A stretch of DNA of 64,000 nucleotides from assembly GCF_028621715.1 (NCBI RefSeq), contig NZ_CP117466.1:2492501-2556500 (forward strand). The letters are read 5' to 3'. Made by a program: the position numbers and the translations under genes. Below the pieces are notes generated by a model, which made no database searches, was not told the DNA's origin, and was given only the letters and a program-made list of their open reading frames with translations. The stretch is from Paracoccus marcusii. Lineage in GTDB: Bacteria; Pseudomonadota; Alphaproteobacteria; Rhodobacterales; Rhodobacteraceae. This document shows, one piece after another, positions 45,893 through 55,308 of the stretch. Numbering within the stretch: position 1 is the stretch's first letter; each line of letters opens with the position of its first letter.

Positions 45893-47044
45893 ATGACGCG
45901 GTACCTGTCCTCCTCGACGCTCGCCTTTCTGGCGATCCTGGGCTTTCTGGCCTTCTGGATCGGTGGCGGCATGCTGAACCGTGAACCCCCCGCCGAGGCC
46001 GCCCCGGTCGAGGTGGCGGTTCCCCATGTCGCGGCCAGCATGTCCGTCGCCGAGGAGATCGTGCCGCGGACGGTGCTGTTCGGGAATGTCGTGCCGGACC
46101 AGACGTCGATCCTGCGGGCGCGCACAGCGGGCATCGTCGAGGAGGTCGTGCGCCAGGGCCACGTCGCCGAACGGGGCGAGCAATTGGCGCTGCTGTCTGC
46201 CGACGACCGCGAAGCCGGCGTGGCGCGCGCCGATGCGGCCGTGGGGTCGGCCGAGCGCGACTATGACGCCGCGCGGCAGTTGCGGGAACGGGGCGTGACC
46301 TCGGAGGCGGAGCTGCAGTCGCGCTTCGCACAGCTGGAATCGGCCCGGGCCGAACTGCGCGCGGCCCAGTTGGAACTGCAGAACACCCGTCTGACCGCCC
46401 CGATCAGCGGCACCGTCAGCAACGTCATGGCCGAACTGGGCAGCTTCGTGGATGCCGGCGGAGAGGTCCTTGAGATCGTGCGCAACGATCCCCTGATCGC
46501 CCAGATCGAGGTCCGCCAGTCCGAGATCACCTCGGTCGCGCTTGGCCAGTCCGCACAGGTCGTGTTCCAGGGCGGCCGCGAGGCCGAGGGCCGCGTGCGC
46601 TTCATCGCGCCGGTCGCCACGGCCGAGACGCGCACCTTCCGCGTCGAGGTCGAGGTTCCGAACCCCGATAATGCCGTGCCCGCGGGCCTCAGCGCGCAGA
46701 TATCGCTGGCGATGGACGCGGTGCGCGCGCACCGGCTGTCGCCGGCGCTGATCCGGCTGGATGACGCCGGTCGGATCGGCGTGTTCGTTGTGGCCGAAGA
46801 CGGCCAGACCCTGCGTTTCGCGCCGGTCCAGATCGTGCAGGCCCGCGCCGAGGCGATCTGGGTCACCGGGCTGGAGGACCGCGCGCGGGTCGTCACCATT
46901 TCTCAAGGCGCGCTGAGCGACGGGCAGCAGGCCCGCGTCAGCGACACGCCGGAACCCTATCGCGACGTCGTGGGCGACGGGGCGACCGATGCGGCGGCGC
47001 TGCTGGGCACGGCCCAGGCATCTGACGCCGTGGCCGGCCCATGA
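45893..47044 (+). CDS. RND efflux periplasmic adaptor (membrane fusion protein)
   Basis: 383 residues. One N-terminal membrane helix (TLAFLAILGFLAFWIGGG). A lipoyl/HlyD domain (LRARTAGIVEEVVRQGHVAERGEQLALLS) follows, then an alpha-helical hairpin of about residues 110-170 rich in Ala, Glu and Arg, and beta-barrel domains (LTAPISGTVSNVMAELGSFVDAGGEVLEIV). Links the inner-membrane pump to an outer-membrane channel. ATG 45893 is chosen over the TTG at 45887. Stop overlaps the pump start by 4 bases; no TolC-like gene is nearby. Confidence 0.93.
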   Translation: MTRYLSSSTLAFLAILGFLAFWIGGGMLNREPPAEAAPVEVAVPHVAASMSVAEEIVPRTVLFGNVVPDQTSILRARTAGIVEEVVRQGHVAERGEQLALLSADDREAGVARADAAVGSAERDYDAARQLRERGVTSEAELQSRFAQLESARAELRAAQLELQNTRLTAPISGTVSNVMAELGSFVDAGGEVLEIVRNDPLIAQIEVRQSEITSVALGQSAQVVFQGGREAEGRVRFIAPVATAETRTFRVEVEVPNPDNAVPAGLSAQISLAMDAVRAHRLSPALIRLDDAGRIGVFVVAEDGQTLRFAPVQIVQARAEAIWVTGLEDRARVVTISQGALSDGQQARVSDTPEPYRDVVGDGATDAAALLGTAQASDAVAGP

Positions 47045-50000
47045 ACGGGATCATCGCGGCGGGCTTTTCCCGCGCCCGCACGGTGATGATGGTGATGGTG
47101 GGCCTGCTGCTGGCGGGCTTTACGGCCTATGTCACCATCCCCAAGGAATCGATGCCCGAGGTCGACATCCCGATCTTCATCGTGAACGTCACCTATAGCG
47201 GCGTCAGCGCCGAGGATGCCGCCACCCTGCTGGCCGAACCGATCGAGCGACAGGTGAACGCGCTGGAGGGGCTGCGGCGGATGGAGACCGTGGCCAGCGA
47301 GGGTTTCGCCTCGGTCACATTGGAGTTCCGCCCCGGCTTCGATCAGGCGCAGGCGTTGCAGTCGGTCAAGGATGCCGTCGACGACGCGGGCCCGGACATT
47401 CCGCCCGAGGCCGACGGCCCCTTCGTGCGCGAGATCGACATGGCGCTGTTCCCGATCCTGACGGTGGCGCTGTCCGGCCCCGTCCCGGAACGCGAGCTGA
47501 TCCGCCTTGGCCGCGCGTTGAGCGACGAGATCGAGACCGTCAGCGGCGTCCTGCAGGCCGACCTGACCGGAGAGCGCGAGGACCAGCTGGAGATCCTGAT
47601 CGATCCGCTGGCGCTGGAAACCTATGGCATCTCTCCGGGGCAGCTGTCGCAGGCGATCCAGGCCAACAACCAGCTGATCGCGGCGGGGTCTTTCGACACT
47701 GGCGCGGGCCGCATCGGGGTGTCGATCCCCGGCACCGTCGTCCGCCTGGACGAGATCATGTCGATCCCGGTGCTGGTCGACGGGGCCACCGTGCTGCGCG
47801 TTCAGGACGTGGCCGAGGTGCGTCAGACCTTTAAAGACCCGGTCAGCTTTGCCCGCATCGACGGACAGCCCGCCCTGGCCATCGACGTGCGCAAGACGGT
47901 GGGCGCGAACGTGATCGACACCGTCGCCGCGGTCCGCGACGTGGTGGCGCAGACCCGCGCCGACTGGCCCGAACAGGTTGGCGTCGTCTTCATGAACGAC
48001 CAGTCCAAGGAGATGCGCACCCTTCTGTCGGACCTGCAGAACAACGTGATCGCGGCGGTGGTGTTGGTGATGCTGGTCACCGTGCTGTTTCTGGGCTTGC
48101 GTGCATCGCTGCTGGTGGCGGTGGCCATCCCGGGATCGTTCCTGGGCGGCATCCTGATCATCTGGGCGCTTGGTTTCACGCTGAACGTGATCGTGCTGTT
48201 CGCGCTGATCCTGGTGGTCGGCATGCTGGTCGACGGCGCCATCGTGGTGGTCGAGATGGGCGAACGCCTAATCGCCAAGGGTCATGGCAAGGCCGAGGCC
48301 TACCTGCTGGCGGCGCAGCGGATGGCATGGCCGATCACCTCGTCCACCGCGACCACGCTGGCGGTGTTCTTTCCGCTGCTGTTCTGGCCGGGGCTGGCTG
48401 GGCAGTTCATGTTCTATCTGCCCGCCACAATGATCGCCACGCTGCTGATGTCGCTGCTGATGGCGCTGGTCTTCGTGCCTGTGACGGGCAGCGTGGTGGG
48501 CGGGGGGCAGGCGCTGCCGCCCGAACCCGATGCCGACGACACGTCCGGCGCGATGGCGCGCCTGTCGATCTGGACCATCGCGCGGCCCGGCGCCACGTTG
48601 GGGCTGTCGATCCTGACGGTGCTGGTGATCCTCTATGCCTATTCCCACCTGAACCGCGGGGTCGAGTTCTTTCCCGAGACCGACGCCGAGCGCGCGCAGG
48701 TCCAGATCACTGCGAACGGCAACCTCTCCGTCCAGGAGAGCGACCGACTGGTGCGCCTGATCGAGGAACAGGTCCTGGGTTTCGAGGGCATCGAGCGCGT
48801 CTATTCCCGCACCATCGGCAGCGTCGAGGAGCGTGTCCGCTCCAGCCTCTCCAGCGACGTGATCGGCCAGATCCAGGTCGAGTTCACCGACTGGCGCACC
48901 CGCGCCCCCTCGACCGAGGTGATCGACCAGCTGCGCGCCGCCACGGCGGAGGTGCCGGGCCTGGGCATCCAGATCGAGGCCGCGGCATCCGGGCCCGGTG
49001 CGTCCCGCCCGGTCCAGATCGAGATATCGGCCTCCGACCGCCCGGCGCTGCAGCAGGCGTCGGCCAAGATCGAACAGCTGATGCAGGCGCAGCGCCGCTT
49101 CGTGGACATCGCCAACGACACGCCCCGCCCAAACCCCGAGATCCGGCTGGTCGTCGACCGAGAGGAATCGGCGCGCTTCGGCATCGACATGAACACCATC
49201 GGCACCGCGGTCCAGCTGCTGACGACGGGGGTGAACCTGGGCACCTACCTGCCAGATTTCGCCGATGACGAGGTCGACATCGCCCTGCGCTATCCGTCCG
49301 ATCAGCGCAATCTGGAGAACCTGTCGTCATTGCGCGTCGCAGGACCGTCCGGCGCGCAGGTGCCCATCTCCAACATGGTGCAGATGATCCCGGCGCCTGC
49401 ACCCTCCGCCATCACCCGCATCGCCGCGAGAGAGACCCAGACCCTGACCGCGGACCTGGCCCCGGGCGCCACGCTGCAGGCCGAGCTGGCGCTCATCCAG
49501 GCCAGCATCGACCAGGCCGATCTGCCCGACGACATCGAGGTCACGTTCGGAGGAGAGATCGAGGACCAGCAGGAGGCGATGACCTTTCTGATGGGGGCGT
49601 TCGTCGCGGCGATCTTTCTGATGTTCACCATCCTGCTGATCCAGATGAACAGCTTTTATCAGGCGCTGCTGGTGCTGACGGCGATCGTGTTCTCTATCTC
49701 GGGGGTGTTCCTGGGGCTGATGGTCCGGCAGGAAGCATTCTCGATCGTGATGAGCGGCATCGGCATCATGGCCCTGGCGGGCGTCGTGGTGAACAACAAC
49801 ATCGTGCTGATCGACGCCTATAACGAATATCGCGGGGCCGGCGACGATCCGGACCGCGCGGCGCGGCGTGCGGCGTCGGAACGGGTGCGTCCGGTGCTGT
49901 TGACGGCCGGCACGACAGTCATCGGCCTGGTGCCGATGGTGCTGGGCATGACCATCGATTTCACCGGCCGCGACCTGTTCCTGGGCGCGCCTTCGGGCCA

Positions 50001-50151
50001 GTTCTGGATCCAGCTGTCGACGGGGATCGCAGGGGGGCTGGTGGTGGCGACTGCGGTCACGCTGATCCTGACGCCGACGCTGCTGGCATGGGACGGACGC
50101 AGGCGCGTCCGCAGGCAGGCGCGACGCGCGGCGGCACAGCCAGCGGAATAA
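47041..50151 (+). CDS. RND-family efflux transporter (AcrB/HAE-like)
   Basis: 1036 residues, typical of AcrB-like pumps with twelve membrane helices and two large periplasmic loops. The fourth helix reads VVGMLVDGAIVVVEMGER, with Asp-Gly where AcrB has the proton-relay pair Asp-Asp; the second half has GVVVNNNIVLIDAYNE. Exports drugs, metals or lipids with proton influx; substrate unknown. Coupled to its adaptor. A terminator separates it from the convergent ABC binding-protein gene. Confidence 0.94.
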   Translation: MNGIIAAGFSRARTVMMVMVGLLLAGFTAYVTIPKESMPEVDIPIFIVNVTYSGVSAEDAATLLAEPIERQVNALEGLRRMETVASEGFASVTLEFRPGFDQAQALQSVKDAVDDAGPDIPPEADGPFVREIDMALFPILTVALSGPVPERELIRLGRALSDEIETVSGVLQADLTGEREDQLEILIDPLALETYGISPGQLSQAIQANNQLIAAGSFDTGAGRIGVSIPGTVVRLDEIMSIPVLVDGATVLRVQDVAEVRQTFKDPVSFARIDGQPALAIDVRKTVGANVIDTVAAVRDVVAQTRADWPEQVGVVFMNDQSKEMRTLLSDLQNNVIAAVVLVMLVTVLFLGLRASLLVAVAIPGSFLGGILIIWALGFTLNVIVLFALILVVGMLVDGAIVVVEMGERLIAKGHGKAEAYLLAAQRMAWPITSSTATTLAVFFPLLFWPGLAGQFMFYLPATMIATLLMSLLMALVFVPVTGSVVGGGQALPPEPDADDTSGAMARLSIWTIARPGATLGLSILTVLVILYAYSHLNRGVEFFPETDAERAQVQITANGNLSVQESDRLVRLIEEQVLGFEGIERVYSRTIGSVEERVRSSLSSDVIGQIQVEFTDWRTRAPSTEVIDQLRAATAEVPGLGIQIEAAASGPGASRPVQIEISASDRPALQQASAKIEQLMQAQRRFVDIANDTPRPNPEIRLVVDREESARFGIDMNTIGTAVQLLTTGVNLGTYLPDFADDEVDIALRYPSDQRNLENLSSLRVAGPSGAQVPISNMVQMIPAPAPSAITRIAARETQTLTADLAPGATLQAELALIQASIDQADLPDDIEVTFGGEIEDQQEAMTFLMGAFVAAIFLMFTILLIQMNSFYQALLVLTAIVFSISGVFLGLMVRQEAFSIVMSGIGIMALAGVVVNNNIVLIDAYNEYRGAGDDPDRAARRAASERVRPVLLTAGTTVIGLVPMVLGMTIDFTGRDLFLGAPSGQFWIQLSTGIAGGLVVATAVTLILTPTLLAWDGRRRVRRQARRAAAQPAE

Positions 50152-50179
50152 GGCGGGCCGCCCGATGGGGTGGCCCGCC
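50152..50179. terminator. bidirectional terminator between RND pump and ABC operon
   Basis: Stem GGCGGGCC / GGCCCGCC (50152-50159 and 50172-50179), with CCC/GGG pairing extending into the 12-base loop. It starts immediately after the pump stop TAA and ends just before the stop of the convergent gene. Confidence 0.7.
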
Positions 50180-50185
50180 CGTCGT

Positions 50186-51169
50186 TCAGTCGAAGGCGCG
50201 GTCGGTGATGGTCGACACCCACGCCCCTTCGGGGGCGGCCTGGATCACCGGGTCGGACCCGCCCGACAGCAGGATATCGACGGTGCGCTGGTAATCGGCC
50301 TCGGCTAGGGTGCCGTCCGAACCTTCCAGCAGCTTGGCGATCTCGGTCATCATGCGGGTTTGATGCTCCAGGGTCTGGGCGCCGGTCTCGTCGTTGTCCA
50401 GGACGATCTGGGCGGCCTCCTCGGGGTTCTCGGCCGCGTATTGCCAGCCGCGCATGCTGGCGCGGATAAAGCCCACCAGGTCGGTCACCTTCTCGCTGTC
50501 CTCCAGCGTCTCCTCCAGCACGTAAAGGCCGTCCTCAAGGGTGGCCACGCCCTGGTCCTCGTACTTGAAGGTCACCAGGTCGTCCTCGGCGATGCCGGCG
50601 TCGATCACCTGCCAGTACTCGTTGTAGGTCATCGTGCTGATGCAGGCCGCCTGTTTCTGTAGCAGGGGATCGACGTTGAAGCCCTGCTTCAGCACGGTCA
50701 CACCCTCGGGGCCGCCCTCGGTCGACAGGCCAAGCGTGTTCATCCAGGACAGGAACGGGTATTCGTTGCCCGCGAACCAGACGCCCAGGGTCTTGCCCGC
50801 GAAATCGGTCGCCGGATCGCTGATGCCGCTTTCCTTCAGACAGGTCAGCATCATGCCCGACGCCTTGAAGGGCTGGGCAATGTTCACCATCGGCAGGCCC
50901 TTTTCGCGCGCGGCCAGCGCCGCAGGCATCCATTCGACGATAACGTCCGCGCCGCCGCCGGCCAGGACCTGGGTTGGGGCGATGTCAGGACCGCCCGGCA
51001 GGATGGTTAGGTTGACGCCCTCTTCCTCGTAGAAACCCTTTTCCTGCGCGACGTAATAGCCCGCGAACTGGGCCTGCGTGACCCATTTCAGCTGCAGTGT
51101 CAGATCGCCCGCCTGCGCCCCTCCGGCCATCAGCGCAAGGGCCGCGGCCCCGGTCATCAGTCTTGTCAT
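50186..51169 (-). CDS. ABC transporter substrate-binding protein (NMT1/ThiY-like), putative pyrimidine uptake
   Basis: 327 residues. Signal peptide (MTRLMTGAAALALMAGGAQA). LKWVTQAQFAGYYVAQEKGFY and GGPDIAPTQVLAGGGADV are typical of the NMT1/ThiY/RibY group that binds pyrimidine-like or riboflavin ligands. It is the last gene of the leftward operon that begins with the omega-aminotransferase and contains pyrimidine-degrading enzymes, so a ligand such as uracil, thymine or a dihydropyrimidine is inferred. Confidence 0.85.
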   Translation of the reverse strand: MTRLMTGAAALALMAGGAQAGDLTLQLKWVTQAQFAGYYVAQEKGFYEEEGVNLTILPGGPDIAPTQVLAGGGADVIVEWMPAALAAREKGLPMVNIAQPFKASGMMLTCLKESGISDPATDFAGKTLGVWFAGNEYPFLSWMNTLGLSTEGGPEGVTVLKQGFNVDPLLQKQAACISTMTYNEYWQVIDAGIAEDDLVTFKYEDQGVATLEDGLYVLEETLEDSEKVTDLVGFIRASMRGWQYAAENPEEAAQIVLDNDETGAQTLEHQTRMMTEIAKLLEGSDGTLAEADYQRTVDILLSGGSDPVIQAAPEGAWVSTITDRAFD

Positions 51170-51221
51170 TTCCCGTCTCTCCTGTTGGTGGGATCCGCCC
51201 CGGATGGGGATGCGGCCCCGG

Positions 51222-52154
51222 TTAGTTGCGCTGCGACGGGTGCCAGAACGTCACCTTCTTTTCGATCAGCGCAACGATGCCATAGAACAGCGTTCCCGCC
51301 AGCGCCGCCACGACAATTTCGGCCCAGACCAGCGGCAGGTCCAGACGTCCCACCGCGGTCGAGATGCGGAAACCCATGCCGCGCGTCGGGCTGCCGAAGA
51401 ATTCGGCAACGATCGCCCCGATCAGGGCCAGCGTGGTGGTGATCTTCAACCCGTTGAACAGAAAAGGCATCGCGGCGGGCAGGCGCAGCTTCCACAGCGC
51501 CGCGCCATAGGGGGCGGCCCAGCTGGCCATCAGGTCACGCTGCATCGCATCAGTGGCGCGCAGGCCCGCGACCATGTTCACCAGGATCGGGAAGAAGACC
51601 ATCACCACCACGACCGCGGCCTTGGACTGCCAGTCGAAGCCGAACCACATCACCAAAATCGGAGCGATGCCGACGATGGGCAGGGCGGCGATGAAATTGC
51701 CGATGGGCAGCAGCCCGCGCTGCAGGAAGGGGCTGCGGTCGATGGCGATGGCGGTCAGAACCGCCGCCGCCGCACCGATCAGCCAGCCGGTCAGCGCCCC
51801 CTTGAGGATCGTCTGGACGAAATCGGTCCACAGAATGCCGGTATTGGCCGCAAAACTGGCCGCGATCTGGCTGGGTGCGGGCAGGATCACGGTCGGGATC
51901 GCATAGGCGCGGACCGCCATCTCCCACAGCAGGATGATCGTGCCGCCAAAGATGATCGGCACGACGGCGCGCGTGGCGGGCGTGTCGAACCCGGCCAGCC
52001 ACGCGTTGAACAGCCACGCGATCAGCCATACCGCCAACAGCGGCGCGGCCGTCGGCGCCAGCCAATGCGTGGCGACCAGGGCGACGATGCCCCCCGCGAC
52101 CACCTGAATGTTCTGCAGGAACCAATAGGTCCGACCAAGGTGCAGCTCTGTCAT
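51222..52154 (-). CDS. ABC transporter permease 2 of the putative pyrimidine importer
   Basis: 310 residues with about seven membrane helices. The binding-protein-dependent permease domain carries the EAA-like loop in ASWAAPYGAALWKLRLPAAMPFLFNGLK near residue 215. Start overlaps the stop of permease 1 by 4 bases. Probably pairs with permease 1 as a heterodimer. Confidence 0.9.
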   Translation of the reverse strand: MTELHLGRTYWFLQNIQVVAGGIVALVATHWLAPTAAPLLAVWLIAWLFNAWLAGFDTPATRAVVPIIFGGTIILLWEMAVRAYAIPTVILPAPSQIAASFAANTGILWTDFVQTILKGALTGWLIGAAAAVLTAIAIDRSPFLQRGLLPIGNFIAALPIVGIAPILVMWFGFDWQSKAAVVVVMVFFPILVNMVAGLRATDAMQRDLMASWAAPYGAALWKLRLPAAMPFLFNGLKITTTLALIGAIVAEFFGSPTRGMGFRISTAVGRLDLPLVWAEIVVAALAGTLFYGIVALIEKKVTFWHPSQRN

Positions 52155-53020
52155 CGTGCCAACCCCATGCGGCTGAGGGTGCGTCGCTCCAGCCATCCGA
52201 CGATGGCCACAAGGCCCGCGGCCAGCAGGGCCGCGACGAACAGCGCCGACCAGATCTGGACGGTCTGGCCGTAATAGCTGCCTGACAGCAGGCGCGCGCC
52301 AAGCCCTGCGGTCGCTCCGGCGGGCAGTTCGCCCACGATGGTTCCGACCAGCGCCGCGGCGATCGCGACCTTGAGGCTGGCGAACAGGTAGGGCAGCGAA
52401 GACGGCAGCCGCAGCCGCCAGAAGACCTGGGCGTTGCTGGCGCTCCAGCTGCGCATCTGGTCCAGCTGCATCGCATCGGGGGTGCGCAGGCCTTTGACCA
52501 TGCCGACCAGCACCGGAAAGAACGACAGCCATGCGGCGATGATCGCCTTGGGCAAAAGACCCGTGACACCCATGCTGGACAGGACCACGATGACCATCGG
52601 CGCGATGGCCAGGATCGGAACGGTCTGGCTGGCCACGGCCCAGGGCATGACCGACTGATCCATGCTGCGGCTGTGGACGATGCCGACCGCCAGCAGGATG
52701 CCCGCGCCGGTGCCGATGGCAAAGCCCGCCAGCGTCGCGGACAGGGTCACCCAAGCATGCCAGACCAGGCTGCGGCGCGAGGTGATGGCCTGACCGGCCA
52801 CCCCCTCCCACAGGCCGACGGCCACCTGGTGGGGGGCGGGCAGCACGGGGCGTTCCTGCACGAGGGTGCGCGCGACAAGGTCGGGAAGGGTCAGCGTCAC
52901 CTCGGCCCGGGCGGCCTGGTCACGCTCCCATTGGGCGTTCATGCGGATCGCGGCCAGGTACCAGACGGCGACGATGGCCAGCAGCACCGTCATCACGGGC
53001 ACAAGCCGCCCCCTAGTCAT
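52151..53020 (-). CDS. ABC transporter permease 1 of the putative pyrimidine importer
   Basis: 289 residues, about six membrane helices. The EAA-like loop is MRSWSASNAQVFWRLRLPSSLPYLFASLK near residue 190. ATG 53020 lies inside the end of the ATPase gene (8-base overlap). Two different permeases of similar size, both of the nitrate/taurine-type family, form the channel. Confidence 0.9.
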   Translation of the reverse strand: MTRGRLVPVMTVLLAIVAVWYLAAIRMNAQWERDQAARAEVTLTLPDLVARTLVQERPVLPAPHQVAVGLWEGVAGQAITSRRSLVWHAWVTLSATLAGFAIGTGAGILLAVGIVHSRSMDQSVMPWAVASQTVPILAIAPMVIVVLSSMGVTGLLPKAIIAAWLSFFPVLVGMVKGLRTPDAMQLDQMRSWSASNAQVFWRLRLPSSLPYLFASLKVAIAAALVGTIVGELPAGATAGLGARLLSGSYYGQTVQIWSALFVAALLAAGLVAIVGWLERRTLSRMGLAR

Positions 53021-53786
53021 GGCTGTGCCCGTCGCGCAGCCCCTCGCGGACCTCATGGGCCAGGGCGATGAACTCGGGGGTGTCGCGGATGTCCAGCGGA
53101 CGGTCCGGGGGCAGGGTGCTTTCGATCACGCGGGTGATGCGGCCCGGACGCGGCGACATGACGACGATCTTGGTCGACAGATAGACCGCCTCGGGGATCG
53201 AATGCGTGACAAAGCCGATGGTCTTGCCGGTCTTGCGCCACAGGGCCAGCAGCGCCTCGTTCAGGCGGTCGCGCACGATCTCGTCCAAGGCGCCGAAGGG
53301 TTCGTCCATCAGCAGGATGTCGGCGTCGAAGGCCAGCGCGCGGGCGATGCTGGCGCGCTGCTGCATGCCGCCCGACAACTGCCACGGAAACTTGCCGCCA
53401 AAGCCCGACAGTTCGACCAGGTCCATGACCCGGGTGATGCGTTCCGCGCGATCAGCCTTGGAAAACCCCATGATCTCCAGCGGCAGAGAGATGTTCCCCG
53501 CGATCGTCCGCCACGGGTAAAGCCCCGGCGCCTGGAACACGTACCCATAGGCGCGCGCCCGTCGGGCCGCGTCCGGCTCCATCCCGTTGACGCGCAGGGT
53601 TCCGTCGGTAGGCGTCTCCAGCGCGGCGATGCTGCGCAGGAACGTGGTCTTGCCGCATCCCGACGGCCCGATGAAGCTGACGAATTCGCCGGGCGCGATG
53701 GACAGGTCCACGTCCTTGAGGGCGTGCACCGGCCCGTCGGCGGTCTGGAAGGTCAGGCTGACGCCGCTTGCCTCGATGACGGTCAA
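53013..53786 (-). CDS. ABC transporter ATP-binding protein
   Basis: 257 residues, nitrate/sulfonate/taurine-type ATPase. Walker A GPSGCGKTT near residue 40, signature LSGGMQQRASIARAL near residue 137, Walker B ILLMDEPFGALD near residue 157, and the switch His in FVTHSIPEA. The start is a TTG at 53786, one base after the hydA stop, with no strong ribosome-binding site; translation is probably coupled. Confidence 0.93.
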   Translation of the reverse strand: MTVIEASGVSLTFQTADGPVHALKDVDLSIAPGEFVSFIGPSGCGKTTFLRSIAALETPTDGTLRVNGMEPDAARRARAYGYVFQAPGLYPWRTIAGNISLPLEIMGFSKADRAERITRVMDLVELSGFGGKFPWQLSGGMQQRASIARALAFDADILLMDEPFGALDEIVRDRLNEALLALWRKTGKTIGFVTHSIPEAVYLSTKIVVMSPRPGRITRVIESTLPPDRPLDIRDTPEFIALAHEVREGLRDGHSHD

Positions 53787-53787
53787 G

Positions 53788-55239
53788 TCACACCCCGCTT
53801 GCGGGAATGCCGCCGCGCTGGACCGGGCGCGGCGCGGTCAGGTCCTTCCAGGCGGACAGCGCGCGGTTCACCTGACCGCGCGGCTCGCGGGCCACGAATT
53901 CGCCGTGCCCCTCGCGGCTGTCGACCTTGCCTTCGGTCACCGCGACGACGCCGCGGGTCAGGGTGAACCGCGGCAGGCCTTTGACGGTCTGTCCCTCGAA
54001 CACATTGTAATCGATCGCGGATTGCTGGGCACCGGCAGTGATCGTCTTGGTTTCCTCGGGGTCCCAGACCACCAGGTCCGCGTCGCTGCCGACCAGGACC
54101 GCGCCCTTTTTCGGATACATCCCCATGATCTTGGCGATGTTGGTCGAGGTGACGGCCACGAACTCGTTCGGCGTCAGCCGCCCCGTGCCGACCCCATGCG
54201 TCCACAGCATCGGCATCCGATCCTCAAGGCCCCCGGTGCCGTTCGGAATCTTGGTGAAATCGCCGATGCCGGTACGTTTCTGATCGGTTGTGAAGGCGCA
54301 ATGGTCGGTCGCCACGACCGACAGGCTGCCCGACTGCAGACCGGCCCACAGGCTGTCCTGGTGCTGCTTGTTGCGGAACGGCGGCGACATGACCCGGCGT
54401 GCGGCATGATCCCAATCCGCGTTGAAATACTCGGATTCGTCCAGCGTCAGGTGCTGGATCAGCGGCTCGCCCCAGACCCGCTTGCCTTGGGCGCGCGCCC
54501 GGCGGATCGCCTCATGGCTGTCCTCGCAGCTGACATGGACCACGTACAGCGGCACGCCTGCCATGTCGGCCACCATGATCGCGCGGTTCGTGGCCTCGCC
54601 CTCGACCTGGGGCGGGCGGGAGTAGGCGTGGGCCTCGGGGCCGGTGTTCCCCTCGGCCAGCAGTCGCGCGGACAGTTCTGCCACGACATCGCCGTTCTCG
54701 GCATGGACCATCGCCACGCCGCCCAGATCTCCCACCCGGCGGAACGACGCGAACAGCTCGTCGTCATTCACCATCAAGGCGCCCTTGTAGGCCATGAAAT
54801 GCTTGAAGCTGGTGATGCCGCGGTCCACGACCGCCTCCATCTCGTCGAACACTTGCTGGCCCCACCACGTGACCGCCATGTGATAGCTGTAATCGCAATG
54901 CGCGCGCCCGGACTTGTTGTCCCACATCTGCAGCGCATCCAGCAGTCCCTGGCCCGGCGACGGCAGCGCGAAATCCACGACCATCGTCGTGCCGCCCGCC
55001 AGTGCCGCCCGCGTCCCGCTCTCGAAATCGTCGGCCGAATAGGTGCCCATGAAGGGCATCTCCAGATGCGTGTGCGGGTCGATCCCGCCCGGCATGACCA
55101 GGCAGCCGCCCGCATCCAGGACGGTGTCACCGACCAGCCCCTGACCGATCGCGGCAATACGCCCCCCCTCGATCAGCACGTCGGCCTGATAGCTCAGATC
55201 CGCCGTGACGATGGTTCCGCCCCTGATGACCGTGCTCAT
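53788..55239 (-). CDS. hydA: dihydropyrimidinase (D-hydantoinase)
   Basis: 483 residues of the amidohydrolase superfamily. Metal ligands: DPHTHLEM near residue 54, the carbamylated lysine region in SFKHFMAYKGA near residue 145, HAEN near residue 179, HVSCEDS near residue 235, and ATDHCAF near residue 310. Hydrolyses dihydrouracil or dihydrothymine to N-carbamoyl-beta-amino acids. Set between the ABC importer and the carbamoylase-type hydrolase, it fits the reductive pyrimidine pathway. A hairpin repeat lies just upstream. Confidence 0.93.
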   Translation of the reverse strand: MSTVIRGGTIVTADLSYQADVLIEGGRIAAIGQGLVGDTVLDAGGCLVMPGGIDPHTHLEMPFMGTYSADDFESGTRAALAGGTTMVVDFALPSPGQGLLDALQMWDNKSGRAHCDYSYHMAVTWWGQQVFDEMEAVVDRGITSFKHFMAYKGALMVNDDELFASFRRVGDLGGVAMVHAENGDVVAELSARLLAEGNTGPEAHAYSRPPQVEGEATNRAIMVADMAGVPLYVVHVSCEDSHEAIRRARAQGKRVWGEPLIQHLTLDESEYFNADWDHAARRVMSPPFRNKQHQDSLWAGLQSGSLSVVATDHCAFTTDQKRTGIGDFTKIPNGTGGLEDRMPMLWTHGVGTGRLTPNEFVAVTSTNIAKIMGMYPKKGAVLVGSDADLVVWDPEETKTITAGAQQSAIDYNVFEGQTVKGLPRFTLTRGVVAVTEGKVDSREGHGEFVAREPRGQVNRALSAWKDLTAPRPVQRGGIPASGV

Positions 55240-55270
55240 GGCATCCCTCTTCTTCTTTGTCCAAATACCC

Positions 55271-55298
55271 TGGGGGTCCGGGGGTGAAACCCCCGGCC
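55271..55298 (+). repeat. GC-rich hairpin repeat, copy 2
   Basis: GGGGGTCCGGGGG followed by GAA and ACCCCCGG gives an 8-bp stem CCGGGGGT / ACCCCCGG, preceded by CAAATACCCT. It matches copy 1 at 919-951 in the other orientation. A second small hairpin GTCCGC-GTCA-GCGGAC (55302-55317) abuts it. The pair lies inside the pyrimidine operon, between the hydrolase stop and the hydA start, and could reduce read-through or stabilise mRNA ends. Confidence 0.6.
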
Positions 55299-55308
55299 GC
55301 GGTCCGCG

